DNA of 64,000 nucleotides. It comes from Mantis religiosa. Taxonomy: Eukaryota; Arthropoda; Insecta; Mantodea; Mantidae. A program made the translations under genes and the position numbers. Positions 1-11,750 of the stretch are shown here, piece by piece. Position 1 is the stretch's first letter. The number at the start of each line of letters is the position of its first letter. The stretch spans positions 582,001 to 646,000 of the forward strand of contig JAUKNK010000059.1 in NCBI GenBank assembly GCA_030765055.1, read 5' to 3'. The notes beneath the pieces are model-generated. The model saw only the letters and a list, made by a program, of their open reading frames with translations, made no database searches and was not told the origin of the DNA.

Positions 1-778
1 ATATATATTGTTACTTCACTGGTTTGATACCGACGCTTGAGAAAAGCAACCAACTATATATTTAGAGCATGATGTTATATATACATATTTAAGAAGTGCC
101 AGTCTGCTAGCATTTTCCTTCTCAGCTACCAAAACTTTCTTTCTTAAAGTTTGACGGCATTTAGCAATGATGAGCTGATTTCCTAAAAGTCACAACCCTT
201 CACTTTACTGATCTCCATCTATAAATAAGGGACTGATCTTTGTCCTCATTAAAATGAGAGTACAAGGTACTCTATATATTCCTGCATACTAACTCTAGGT
301 ATGTTTCACTCACTAAAATAGCAAGAAAGGTTTGCAACGGTAATTATGTTTAAATGAGACAAAAAATGTTAATTCTTCATTCTTTGGTCCCGTTCTCTCA
401 CTGACTGTACAAGCAGTTCAAACATATACAAGAGTTGACTATAGAAACTCTTGGATTATCCTCTTCTGAGTGTTCTAATCTGCTATGTAAACAAATGAAA
501 ACAAATGCCCAGGAATGTAAAAGACTAAGAAAGTCGGGCTTAAGACTTCCTCAATTTGGTCAACACTTTGAATATTTCATTTGAAAAAATACTCCTGAGG
601 GTCCCTTTAATGTCCTGCTTCTAGTGTTTCCTTCCAGCAAATTTAAATTCATGACGGTTATTTTCAGTCCTAGGTATGTCATTTAAATAAGAAATAGATG
701 TCCCTTTCTAAAACCAGCATAGTGTTATAGTGTAAAGGAATAAGAAATGAACAAAATAGAGAAAAAACATTACAGAAA
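1..778. other. Non-coding AT-rich sequence
   Basis: No gene, RNA or repeat could be supported in this stretch. It ends at the TA target site of the Tc1-type element that follows. Confidence 0.5.
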
Positions 779-780
779 TA

Positions 781-2202
781 CACTCCTGGAAATGGAAATA
801 AGAACACATTGACGCCGGTGTGTCAGACCCACCATACTTGCTCCGGAGACTGCGAGAGGGCTGTACAAGCAATGATCACACGCACGGCACAGCGGACACA
901 CCAGGAACCGTGGTGTTGGCCGTCGAATGGCGCTACCTGCGCAGCGTTTGGGCACCGCCGCCGTCAGTGTCAGCCAGTTTGCCGTGGCATACGGAGCTCC
1001 ATCGCAGTCTTTAACACTGGTAGCATGCCACGACAGCGTGGACATGAACCGTATGTGCAGTTGACGGACTTTGAACGAGGGCGTATAGTGGGCATGTGGG
1101 AGGCCGGGTGGACGTACCGCCAAATTGCTCAACTCGTGGGGCGTGAGGTCTCCACAGTACATTGATGTTGTCGCCAGTGGTCGGCGGAAGGTGCACGTGC
1201 CCGTCGACCTGGGACCGGACCGCAGCGACGCATGGATGCACGCCAAGACCGTCGGAATCTACGCAGTGCAGTAGGGGACCGCACCGTCACTTCCCAGTAA
1301 ATTAGGGACACTGTTGCTCCTGGAGTATCGGCGAGGACCATTCGCAACCGTCTCCATGAAGCTGGGCTACGGTCTCGCTCACCGTTAGGCCGTCTTCCGC
1401 TCACGCCCCAACATCGTGCAGCCCGCCTCCTGTGGTTTCGCGACAGGCGTGAGTGGAGGGACGAACGGAGATGTGTCGTCTTCAGCGATGAGAGTTGCTT
1501 CTGCCTTGGTACCAATGATGGTCGTATGCGTATTTGGCGCCGTTCAGGTGAGCGCCACAATCAGGACTGCATACGACGGAGGCACACAGGGTCAACACCC
1601 GGCATCATGGTGTGGGGAGCGATCTCCTACACTGGCCGTATACCTCTGGTTATCGTCGAAGGTCACTGAATAGTGCACGGTACATCCAAACCGTCATCGA
1701 ACCCGTCGTTCTACCATTCCTAGACCGGCATAGGGAACTTGCTGTTCCAACAGGACAATGCACGTCCGCATGTATCCCGTGCCACCCAACGTGCTCTAGA
1801 AGGTGTAAGTCAACTACCCTGGCCAGCAAGATCTCCGGATCTGTCTCCCATTGAGCATGTTTGGGACTGGATGAAACGTCGTCTCACGCGGTCTGCACGT
1901 CCAGCACGAACGCTGGTCCAACTGAGGCGCCAGCTGGAAATGGCATGGCAAGCCGTTCCACAGGACTACATCCAGCATCTCTACGATTGTCTCCATGGAA
2001 GAATAGCAACCTGCATTGCTGCGAAAGGTGGATATACACGGTACTAGTGCCGACATTGTGCATGCTCTGTTGCCTGTGTCTATGTGCCTATGGTTCTGTC
2101 AGTGTGATCATGTGATGTATCTGACCCCAGGAATGTGTCAATAAAGTTTCCCCTTCCTGGGACAATGAATTCACGGTGTTCTTATTTCAATTTCCAGGAG
2201 TG
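781..2202 (+). mobile_element. Tc1-type DNA transposon, complete ends, inactive
   Basis: The ends are 27-bp inverted repeats that begin CACTCCTGGAAAT on both sides and differ at one position (781-807 and 2176-2202). They are flanked by a TA dinucleotide at 779-780 and 2203-2204, the target duplication expected of the Tc1/mariner superfamily. The element is 1422 bp and encloses one decayed transposase gene on the plus strand. It carries untranslated sequence of about 240 bp on the left and 150 bp on the right. The near-perfect ends with a broken gene suggest a moderately recent, non-autonomous copy. Confidence 0.9.
1025..2047 (+). pseudogene. Tc1-type transposase pseudogene
   Basis: The reading starts at ATG 1025 (MPRQRGHEPYVQLTDFERG), which enters the helix-turn-helix DNA-binding region (GRIVGMWEAGWTYRQIAQLV). 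It is interrupted by TGA at 1163-1165, apparently CGA to TGA, and by TAA at 1298-1300, apparently CAA to TAA. Frame is lost around 1660-1740. Catalytic landmarks survive across frames: FSDES for the first aspartate (near 1485), FQQDNARPH for the second (near 1755), and SPDLSPIEHVWD for the terminal glutamate (near 1855). I count 32 residues between the second and third acids, where Tc1 itself has 34. The C-terminus ends at TAG 2045-2047. The enzyme would have cut and pasted the surrounding element; this copy cannot make it. Confidence 0.88.
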
Positions 2203-2204
2203 TA

Positions 2205-2560
2205 CAAGGTAGGTAAAGAGGAATAAAGTGTCACGTAAGAATTTCTAAATTTAAAATACTGTATTAATTATTTAAGTCCTTTTTTTTCCACAATCTATCT
2301 GTTGCAGTGTACAGGATCAAGAAGCACTTTTCGCACGACATTTTCTAATAAGTGTTTTTAAGTATTCAGAATATTGTCATCCAATTATCGGAAGACACGA
2401 CCAACTGACGGCTGAGTGAGTGACGGGAAGCATTCGCCCTCGCCTACCCATTTATTTTGTAGCGCTAACGAGGGGATGGTTGGAAAAATATCACTAGTCA
2501 TCTCTTTCCCCCTCCCTGACGTCTGGAACCTTCAGGGCGATTCACTGAACCGCGAGACTT
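2205..2560. other. Non-coding, nothing recognised
   Basis: This is AT-rich sequence next to the Tc1-type element. The last part may be the upstream half of the LTR-like repeat that follows, but no left boundary is visible. Confidence 0.4.
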
Positions 2561-2870
2561 CCAGAAACAGTGATCTTCATATACAAAGGGGCTGCAGTTG
2601 GCGAGTGAGTTCAGTTGAGTTCTTTGCGAGCAGCAGTGAGGAGCATCGTGTGAGTGAACGAACCGGAAGACTGTGTACGTGCATCAGAGGAGTTGTACGT
2701 AATTGTGAGTGCAGAGTGGACCTCTGACAGACGAACTGACGAATTGTAATTGTGTGCATTACGTAATTCTATGTAATCGGCAAGTGTTCCAAATGTAATT
2801 CGGTGGAAATAAAGAACATTTTGACTTTGTGTAATTGGACTTTTAATTTCACGAACCCACAAAGTCACAA
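2561..2870 (+). repeat. LTR-like dispersed repeat with promoter and polyA signal
   Basis: A TATA-like CATATACAAAGGGG (near 2577) is followed about 230 bp later by AATAAAG (near 2808), then by a segment ending in ACCCACAAAGTCACA (to about 2868). The terminal segment from about 2795 recurs inverted at 20605-20690, so this is a dispersed repeat. Promoter, polyA signal and a terminal CA suggest the R-U5 part of a solo LTR. No left TG boundary, target duplication or internal gene was found, so the LTR reading is inference. Confidence 0.4.
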
Positions 2871-3187
2871 TATGTTCTATATGTCCAAATAAAAAAATCT
2901 CTTGTATTTTATGTAACAAAGCTTGTATCCATTCCTTCACATCCGTTGAAAATACATTAAGCTATCCAAAAGAAAAGACACTTAATACTATAAAAGTACA
3001 GATAAACATATAACCATTGCATACCAAAGTAGGCGTTATGACTGCCCATAACTGAATGAAGTGAAATACATTTGTCATAGAAACTTCTGCAAGATGATAA
3101 CAAGCTCTTTTATACACTTATGTTCTGTCACTTATGGAATTGGGATTTCATAAACGAGAGTATTCGGTACATCGACCTTCATGCTAG
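2871..3187. other. Non-coding, nothing recognised
   Basis: AT-rich spacer between the LTR-like repeat and the SINE copy; no supported feature. Confidence 0.4.
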
Positions 3188-3761
3188 GCCCATTGTCCCT
3201 ATGCCCCCAAGTGGGGGCATCTCCGGGAGGAAGGATGAGGCGAAGGAGACAGAGAGCGGCCGACCCAAGGAGCCACGACAGTATAGAGGGCAGGGTCCTT
3301 ACAGTTTACTTGGATAGAAACCTCCGCTGACAGGCCAGGACAACAAACCTGCATCCTCTGCAGCGGGATGGTGAGGAGCCCCGCAGCCGAGGCCTAAGGG
3401 TCCCAGGCAGGCGATCCTAGCCCCAAAGGTCCCTGGCTGGCGGTCCCGGAATGGTCCCAGCAGAGGAGGTAAGGCCGGCAACCAACCTACCGGAGGAGGA
3501 AGTAGTTTTCCTAAGAGCATAACGTCCTGCCATGCACCGGCAAGACACCCACCGACACTTCTACCCTGAAATAGACAACCAGATGAGAGATGATATGCAA
3601 TGATAATGGAGATGAAATGAAGGGCAGGAAATTCGATGGATGTAATTAAGCTACCCAGCATTCACCTAGCGACCCCGGAAAACCACCGCATGGGTCGGGT
3701 AGGTCGGCCACGGGAATCGAACCCGGTCCTCCCGAATGCGGGCCACAGACGAAACCGCTGG
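3188..3761 (-). repeat. tRNA-headed SINE, family A
   Basis: Read on the minus strand, the head has a pol III B box (GGGTTCGATTCCCGTGG, near 3710-3725) and is followed by a body containing GGTTTTCCGGGGTCGC, then CATCTCTCATCTGG, then a CTACTTCCTCCTCCGG block and a CCTCATCCTTCCTCC tail. The same order of blocks occurs in every unit of the 34-54 kb array and at 59703-60355. The window therefore holds at least seven copies of this family. This one is GC-rich and comparatively well preserved. Confidence 0.8.
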
Positions 3762-4950
3762 GTGTGTATTTTATGACTGCATTACCGAAATTAGAATCTT
3801 AAGCATCATATTCGTATCTGATACACAACTTTTAAACTGGAATATAAAGCATTATAAGTACTATTTCCACTCGTAATTCTGAACATACAGAGCATACTTG
3901 AGTCCCGGGGCTAATTGATTTCTTGTTAACTGATCTTTCCGTAACACAAATCCCTTTAGCTCCCCTGACTTATACCAAATTGCTTTGTATCAAACTAATG
4001 ACGTCACTGCATCAATTTTATTGTAACTCGCCATGTTTATACTATGCACAGATTACAGCATTTATAAGCTATTTATGGCAAATATATATTTATTTGCACG
4101 TGGACACAGCCAAGTTGTGGGAAAAAAGACAGAAGTGTGGCTGATAACGATCACTTCTTGTGTGCGAGCCACTTGTGCCCAGTTGTGCCCTTAGCTGCGT
4201 GTAACCTTGACGCCACTGGATTAGGTGCTAGTCAACTGATTTCCAATTCGCAAGTACAAAGTTGGGCTAGAACGGTGGTTTTAAGTGACAGAATTCTGTA
4301 GCATGAAATCCGGCAGCACAAATATAATTCTGAAAATTGAATGCGTGGTTAACAAAAGAAACAAATGTTTTGTTTTCTTGCGTGTAATACTGTTATTTAT
4401 GAAGCGTTATAGAACTCGATTTTGTATCATCCGATTCCCTACTGTATTTTTACAACTCTAAATTTTTCTGTGGTAAAAGAGACTCCTTCTTTATGATGAA
4501 CCTCACTCCAGTGTTAGCCCAAATCACCTTTTGTTTAACTGGCTATAAAATTTCAGAAAACTATTGAGACAGTAATTCTGCTCTTATGTTTTAAAATGAT
4601 GAATTATATTTGAAATGTCTCAGGATGTGTTTGATTCTGAATCACAGAATTGAGTAATGGGAGTACAGAAATAAAAATTTTCTCCTTGTATACGTCAAGA
4701 ATTGTAAAACCACTTTGATGGTTCGGATTGTTTCCATAATATAATACACTGGTTTGCTGCTTAATCATGCATCTGAATCATTAAAATAATAATAGCTTAA
4801 TGAAATTATACATAGCAATGTGCTTAAGAGGGTGATGCGATAAGAAATCACCTTAGAACGGATGAAAGTCATGAGAACAGGTGGGTACAAAAGAGTGGAT
4901 TGGAAAGGAAATGCGAATGTAATGAAAGAACTTAAGATTTGATCTATACC
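3762..4950. other. Non-coding AT-rich sequence
   Basis: Only short open frames without recognisable content occur here. No RNA gene or terminal repeat was identified. Confidence 0.4.
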
Positions 4951-4954
4951 GGAG

Positions 4955-5115
4955 GATATTGAAATGCAAAGAAAGAGCTGGAAACATCTGGAAAGGTTGG
5001 AAAAAGAAAGTCTTTCAGAACAAATGCTGCGGCATCTCCCAGAAGGAAGAAGATCGATAACAAGACCCAAGAAGAGTTGAACAGAAGCTGTTGCAGGTCA
5101 ATCCAACTAATTCTA
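4955..5115 (+). pseudogene. LINE reverse-transcriptase C-terminal tail relic
   Basis: One plus-strand frame reads SWKHLERLEKESLSEQ and then LPEGRRSITRPKK, followed by a stop. This resembles the basic tail (RMPK...P.GRR..GRP..RW) at the end of many insect RTE-like LINE ORFs. Nothing upstream extends it, so it would be a severely 5'-truncated or decayed copy. The match is short and rests on remembered motifs. Confidence 0.4.
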
Positions 5116-6111
5116 ATTTAAATAATGTAGTAAATTCATCTTTTACATTTAATTATTTTTCTGTTTAGTTATATGCTTTGCTATTTAGTCTAAGTATAAA
5201 GGCTATTATGGCCAATTAAATATATAAGTGAGATGGTAAGTACAATAACTCTCTGAAATACACTGTAGAACTGTTCAGTAGACTTGTAAGGAACTAACAG
5301 AGTGGAAGACGATAATTTCAGGATACCTATCGGCTTTGATAGAATGCACGTGCTATAAACCAGAAGGGAGGAGTAAACAGCTTGTGTGCACTCTATTGTC
5401 TCCCTTTGCTATCGGTTCCTAAGATTACAAGCATAATGATCAAGAGGCAAAGCATTAAAACAGTACAGAGAGAAACAAAGTTGTTCTGGTACTACAGTTT
5501 AGGGTTGAACATAAATTGGCTCCTATATTCGTAGTCAATGTCGTTTGAAGACCTTTGGATTTTATAGTAAAAATATTTTTGAAGTCCAATACTGAAATCT
5601 TTAACATTATAAGGAATACAAAACATAGAGTAGAGCACAAGGTTCACTGCTAGATAAAATTCGGTGCAAGTGCCACCTCTAAGAGGCCAAATTATTGCAC
5701 GAAGGATTGCAGTGTTATGCTACCACCATGCGCCCGCATATCAAGTGACAGTTCGCTATTTCCATCCATCCTGACATTAATGCTTGGAAATTACTATGCT
5801 TCTGATCACTATATTCCCAATATTTATATCAGATCTTAACAAAATGGTATGGAAGGGGTATTAGCAGGATATTCTATACTTCTCTCCGTACAGAACAAAA
5901 TGAACAGTCTTTTGTTATGAGGGAGGTATATGACCAGCCTACCACGTCACTCTGGTTCTTTTGTTGTGGTTTATTGCTCGATAGTGTTCCTTTGTATCAA
6001 GTATTTCCTTAATTAATCCTCAAAGGCTGAATGTGGCCCATGATAGACCTTTCACTAAGGAGCAACACCTCAATGGAAATCATTTTCGGGCCAATCCCTT
6101 TCCGGATGCGA
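5116..6111. other. Non-coding AT-rich sequence
   Basis: No supported gene, RNA or repeat. It ends at the first copy of dispersed repeat C. Confidence 0.4.
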
Positions 6112-6275
6112 TCAGGGTAAATTACCTGGATAAGGTTTTTTGGAGGTTTCCTTTATCCTGATAGACGAATGTGTGGTAACTCCAGGCTCCATGGATCCCG
6201 GACTTATTTGAGCATCATTTCACCCACTTCATTCAACGTCCGATATGACTTAACGTTGGAGGAAGTAAATAAAAT
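6112..6275 (+). repeat. Dispersed repeat C (SINE-like), copy 1
   Basis: It begins TCAGGGTAA, contains GGATAAGGTTTTTTGGAGG, TTTGAGCATCATTTCAC and CGTCCGATATGACTTAACG, and ends GGAGGAAGTAAATAAA. The same blocks in the same order occur at 12162-12320 (plus) and 62633-62786 (minus). No tRNA head is visible, so this may be the 3' part of a SINE or a small LINE tail. Confidence 0.75.
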
Positions 6276-8338
6276 TTAAAGAAATCTCCGGAGGCAAAAG
6301 CAGGGTTAGCGTAACATTTGAGCACTCATAAGAAATTCAACAACTTAAATGCAAATGAAATGAAAGACATTTTAATGCAAGCATAAGTATACATAAACAT
6401 GATTATATTTGAAGCACATGAACTTGGTTACAAAATACGGGAGTGAGGAGTTGTAACATAATATATATTACTCTCAGGTGCTCCATAGTTCCGAAAACTG
6501 TAACCCAATGTTCAGTTATAGCTTCAGCTTCTTTAATTTTTCTTTCTCTTCAACGAATTACCGTTTTCATTTTAAATCTTACAATTCAAAGGAATTTCAG
6601 CTCATCACTCTGTCGAGGAACAAGGAAGATGAAGAAAATGGCAGTTAAGAAGGACATTAAATGGTGTGATTAAAGAGATATATTGAAAATTTCAGAATAA
6701 AATTACCAATCTCACCATCCTAATGACCCAGAACCACTTTCCCCCAACCGATCAAGAGAAACCGTGAAACACCTTCTGTCAAACTGGCCGGCACCTACAG
6801 CATGAACGTGGGATTTAATAAATGCAAGATGCAAAATCAATGAGGCAACATCTAGCTCGGGTAATATTATTTTTAGAAGAAAATATGAACATAAATGTGT
6901 GTTGGATAGATAGGAAATGAGCTGAAACTCCTAAAACCCAAAACATATCAGGACTGATATTTAGAGCGAATACTTTACGTCACTTATCTCCTTGTTGCAC
7001 GTAAATTATCACTGCATATTTATGACGCTTCCACGGTTTATGAGTTTCACTGGTAGAACAAAAGAAATATCCTGAACGAATATTCGCAATAATATAATAA
7101 AAATCACTAACGATGTAACTGTCACAATTCTGAACTTGATCGTTGATTATACGCCAAATAAAACTGAAAATATAAAACCAATATTGTACATATAAGCTTT
7201 ATTTTAAGCATTCAATTCCGCCAAGCAATTAAATTGCGTGCTATAAGTCGCAGGGATATGATACACGGTTTTATCGAATTACCTTGCAGCTCTTCAAAGT
7301 ACTGTACAGCTTCGCAACATACACATAGCGAGAGCTAATCATATTTCGACATTTCACATAACGGTCTTCGCACCCTGCGGCTCGTGAACCCGATGCGACT
7401 GCAAAAACGACACTTTGAAATATCACTTAGTGTTTGTTGTTCCACTTCAAACTTTCCAAAGATATAAACAGGAATGCTTTACTCTTTTTATATCAACTGA
7501 CATTTTCTGATGTTTCAATTTCATGCTTTTGCGAATGAACTGTATATGCCATGTCACGGTTTTCAAATGAAAACACGTTTTCAAATGCAAAGGAGGCCAT
7601 ATTATGGGTTTGTGTTTGAACGTTTCTTTTGTTTCTAGGGCGCCGTAAGAGATGAATAGATTTTGTGGAAGTTGGCTGTCAAATTGAAATTGAGTTTTCA
7701 TTTATGAATTCTCTCTAAATTCTCTGGTTCTCAGCGTCTCATTGTATATTGGACATAATTCACTGCTTACTCTTGCTCCAGGGTACCGTTCATTAGACCT
7801 GAGGTGCCAACAGTTTACTACTAAGATTACTTCTCTTCCGAAGGAAGTTATACTGAAAAAATGCATCACCCTCCGCCAGGTTTAGACACACGACCTCACG
7901 AACGATTTTGGCTGTAGTTGCTGAGAGAAGGTTTCTAAACGAGCCTAAGCTGTTATTTCCTCATTGCTTCAAATGGAATAGGAGGAGGTAATTTAAATTT
8001 CAAATACTTATATTCACACAACTAGATGGATATTCTGGGAATTATTATGTGCAAAACCGTACCAAATGATCCATCGCTCAGTATTTACTCTGGAAAAACC
8101 TACTCTGCAACTAATTATAGCTTTCCTGATGAACAAAAGATTTGGTGTGTTTTATTGTCACATACGCTATGGGGAATTCTACTAAATTACATAGGTAAAC
8201 AATTATTAGAATTCATATGCTCTAAATTTTTCGAGCTTTCAAGTGTTGTATGTTTGCTTAATTCTGATTTGGGATACACCTAACCGGAAATTTTAGGTTT
8301 AGGATTTCTGATGACGCATACAAGGAGCTTTACAGGTT
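6276..8338. other. Non-coding AT-rich sequence
   Basis: Short open frames exist on both strands, for example 84 codons at 7447-7701 on the minus strand, but none has recognisable content or a supporting neighbour. Nothing else was identified. Confidence 0.4.
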
Positions 8339-8852
8339 CGAGGGGCGTTAACAATCAAACCGGTTGAAATTAAATATTGCCACTTCGGGCAAACGTAGTA
8401 AGATATTACTGACGCGAATGTAGTGTTCGGCGTGGTTGTGCGCATGCGTGGGCGCCCGCGCGTGACGCAGGAGAGAAGCAGACCGTTCTGAGTTCCGTCC
8501 AATTGACACGGCAGTGCGTGCGAGGACATCCTGACTTTCACAGTGAACAATTCGACAACTGAGGAACAGCGAGCTGTTATCATATTTCTGATAATCTGTC
8601 AGAACAGCGATATCGCCGGATGATGGTCGTATACGGCGGAGACTGAGTGTCCGACCGAATTTTGCAATATGAACGCCAAGATGTACTCACACGCATTACC
8701 GTGTCAAATGGACGGAACTCACAACTACCTGCGGGTGTCCGCGCATGCGCACAGACAGGCCGCACACTACATTCGCATCACTAGATGTCTGGCTTCGTTA
8801 TCCTAAAGCGGTATATTAAAATATTAACCGGTTTGGTTGTTAAGACGTTTCG
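8339..8852. mobile_element. Long-arm foldback element derived from a mariner-like 5' end
   Basis: The two ends are inverted copies of each other for about 200 bp each. The outer part reads CGAGGGGCGTTAACAATCAA on the left, with its imperfect reverse complement ending at 8852. The inner part shares GCGAATGTAGTG, TGCGCATGCG, GAGTTCCGTCCA and TGACACGG in inverted order. Between the arms (near 8555-8620) one frame reads TTEEQRAVIIF, resembling the N-terminal DNA-binding start of some mariner-like transposases. A TA lies at 8853-8854 on the right; the left flank is TT. The object looks like two opposed 5' ends with the rest of the gene deleted. It encodes nothing functional. Confidence 0.7.
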
Positions 8853-10055
8853 TACCTTTTCATTTGAACACTCCTCTAGATTGCTTTTCGCTTAGTGATA
8901 AATAGAGGCATGCTGAACCACTACTGTCACGTAGGCACATATTTAAAATCGGGTACAAGTTTACTACGTAAGTTCAACCTGCATCAGTAGCCGCTACACT
9001 ATATAAGATGTAACTTAGAATGAGGCATCTCCTGCTCACAAGGTGTTTTTCAAACTTAAATCTAACCATCTTTAATATTGATTAGGTGACACTAATAGTA
9101 TAAGCTTCCAAAATAAAACGTGCTCTAAGTAGTGAGTGGAGTTCTAGAGTTTGAACTGGCGGGCTTCAGTCCTGTGGTTTTGGAGATAATGAACTCTGAA
9201 GTAATAAGCCAAGAAATTGATGTTGAACAAACCAAACCGATTGCTAATTACATTGTGGAGACGCTGAAGCCGACACATTTCAAGCAAGATGTAATTATGG
9301 TAACGTCACAGGAGAAAACATTTACTGATGACATTCAACGCACCTGGACGTTAACCCTTTCCTATATAGGAATTCACAAAGCTGAAATTGACAACGGTGC
9401 AGAATCGTTTACAATGTCTGAAACTAATAAAGCGGTACCATTCAAATAAACACATTCTTCATATTTTGGAGGAGATTTGTTATGAAATAGAGGGCTAAGA
9501 ATTATGTTTGGAAGTAGAAGAAAAATACACTGGAGTTTGGATTGTGAGGATAACGTTATAAATTGAACAGAACACCTAAGTGCATCAGATGCTCTACTTA
9601 CACCATTACCGATAAACATTATTTAACAAGAACAAGTGCAAACAATAATAACTCCATTGGGGAAGTTAGGGGAGTCCTGAGAAATTCCAAGAGAAAAAAT
9701 CTTGTGTTTCAGAATTTGGAAGTATCCTGCTTCAGGATGTGTCCTCCAACTAAGCACATCTATATTCCAAACTGAATGGCAGATGTTTTTTCCACTCTCA
9801 ATTCCTCTCTGAACGAACAGCTGCTGTTATGGTTTAAACAAATATTTAGATTTGCAATTTATAAATCATTGTATATTAATCACCGATTGAATGTTTTAAG
9901 TTGCACGCTTTTCAAATACCTGGAGTTAACGCCTGCAACTTTTGTGAAAGTGGTCATGGTGCACAGAGAGTTCGCTTTGCAGCCGCAATTTTCTTCATCG
10001 AGACTGATAAAACGGTAAATACGTTTTTTTTTTTTCAAGACCTTTTAGGAAAACA
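8853..10055. other. Non-coding; one unrecognised open frame
   Basis: The plus-strand frame 9132-9449 (105 codons, starting MSGVLEFELAGF) is open but matches no family I know. It has no visible signal peptide, membrane segment or splice context. It is likely chance, but is noted here. Nothing else was identified. Confidence 0.3.
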
Positions 10056-10057
10056 AA

Positions 10058-10470
10058 TCAGCTTAAAAGACGATTAGATATCGAAGTTTCGGGAGCGCAC
10101 TTTGCTCCTATCCCCAGTATATTTAAGAGATCTTATAGCCACAAAATGTATAACTGTATATACCATAAATATCAACAAAAACAAAACACTAACAACACTC
10201 TCATCACTGTAGAAAAGACTGTTTTCGTAAATTAAATGCCAGTTCAGGAGATGGCGTGAATGTAGAAAATTATCTAGGTCAAAGAAACCTAACTACTTAA
10301 CTCGATGATCAAGCTGTATAGATCTGTGCTTCTTAATCCGACAGACTTCCATTTTTAAGGCCGGTTTTCAACAGAAGCTGAACTGAAATCCAGCATCACG
10401 ATTAAGCGTGCTCCTTTCAGAAGAAATGGCCAAAGCATCCTTAAATATCCGCTCCCAGTAACTTAGCTGT
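10058..10470 (-). pseudogene. Penelope-like retroelement fragment, copy 1
   Basis: This stretch is colinear with 18180-18560: both share AAATTAAATGCCAG, GGAGATGGCGTGA, TTAAGGCCGGTTT and GATTAAGCGTGCTCCT. On the minus strand the conserved block translates in pieces such as WERRI and ISSERSTLNR, resembling the C-terminal part of the GIY-YIG endonuclease region of Penelope-like elements. It is followed by the CTGATGATGGGAG...CCCGAAACG type of linker. Stops interrupt every frame. That the two regions are copies of one repeat is direct; the Penelope assignment is an inference from motif resemblance. Confidence 0.45.
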
Positions 10471-11221
10471 GATATTGGATTGTCCACTCTCTGGGTAAAT
10501 CACTGTAGTATGTAGCGCATTTAATGTCCGCCAATTGAGTGAAAAGCCCCGTTTGGTATTTTTGTAGGTTAGCCACGTCTATTTACAACTCTCGCGTGGG
10601 AGTGCTACAACTAAAGAGACATCTATGAAGCTTTCTTACTATCTCCATTAATTTTTAAAAAGTATTTCAAAATAGGATATGTTCGAAATTGTAACCTTAC
10701 TGTTTCAGAAAGAAATGAAAGAAAGTTCGTTTATTGGCTTCAATTCCGAATTTCTTTAATGCATCTATAGTGAAATGCTTAGTAGTTTTAGAAAACAACA
10801 ATAAAGGTAAATAAATAAAATAAGAAACAAAGAATAATCATCATACGAACTGTATTTAAATTACCTTATCTATTCTCCAAAACCTACTCTTAATATATGT
10901 TGATAATATAACAACTATGCACCTGTTCGTTTGGAATAAAAGCGGAGGGAATTCCACGCTGAATCTACAGATAGCTTACTGTAGTTTAGAACGGATAGCA
11001 TGGTAGTGCCCTGCGTACGTGGCACACCAAGGTTAGGGTCACAAGCCTACATGATGGTCCTTAACCTGAGCTGTAAGTTCATTTCGGCACCAGTGTTCGC
11101 CATACAGCCTCCCAATGCCACCGGACCGCTCCAACAATGTCATCCAGAACAACAAAACAGCAGTTACAGTGCTTAAAGACCCCACATGGCGGCGCCACAC
11201 TCGCCCATAGCCGATGCTTTA
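10471..11221. other. Non-coding, nothing recognised
   Basis: AT-rich sequence followed by a GC-richer stretch (from about 11000) leading into SINE B. No gene is supported. Confidence 0.4.
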
Positions 11222-11527
11222 CTGCAACCCATGGCCTAACAGGCCGCAAGGGGGCCAGAGCCAGCCTACCCAACTGCCAAACTCACATACGCTAGGCAGA
11301 GGAGGGTAATCACCCAACCGATACGGGGAGGTAATGTGCTCAGCCTCACGGCACCCCTAGCTGGAAGGTTGGCTTTGTTCACCATTCGCAATCCAGCGTA
11401 GCCCCTAAATTTCCTCACGATTCTGTGTAGCACTGGTCCCGTACGCAGCGGTGTTATCGATCCTGGGTGCATTCCGTGGTAGGGAACAAAAGCACAACGC
11501 TCTAACCCTTACGCCACGGCGCAGGAC
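11222..11527 (-). repeat. tRNA-headed SINE, family B, copy 1
   Basis: On the minus strand the head holds an A box (TGGCGTAAGGGTTAG, near 11500-11516) and a degenerate B box (GGATCGATAACACC). The body includes a CTTCCAGCTAGGGG block and CCCGTATCGGTTGGGTGATT, and ends at CCATGGGTTGCAG. The same order is seen at 16724-17047 (minus), 56694-56985 (plus) and, in part, 59999-60110 (minus). Confidence 0.75.
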
Positions 11528-11750
11528 TCATCATTGGCACTTCCGATCCTGAAACTATTGGGTTGAAGTGAAAGGGAAGTTGAATGCAGAGATAGATAGT
11601 CGCGAAAAATTCGCGGAACATAAAGGATCCACCAGAAGTTCACTTAACGAAAGAAAAGCGCGGAAAAAGCACCAGTGTGCGCCACCGGAAATTGAATTCG
11701 GGATCTCCCAAACGTGAGCCATCTGAGGCACCCAGCTATCCACATTATTC
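11528..11750 (-). repeat. Second tRNA-like SINE fragment abutting SINE B
   Basis: Minus-strand reading gives GTGCCTCAGATGGCTCACG, an A-box-like motif, followed by CCCGAATTCAATTTCCGG, a B-box-like motif (around 11680-11725). About 150 bp without other landmarks then run into SINE B. Only one copy was seen, so its status as a SINE family is inferred from the promoter boxes alone. Confidence 0.4.

Noticed and set aside
770..1246. Minus-strand 158-codon frame over the Tc1-type element
   Set aside because: It is antisense to the transposase in GC-rich DNA and has no family resemblance; a shadow.
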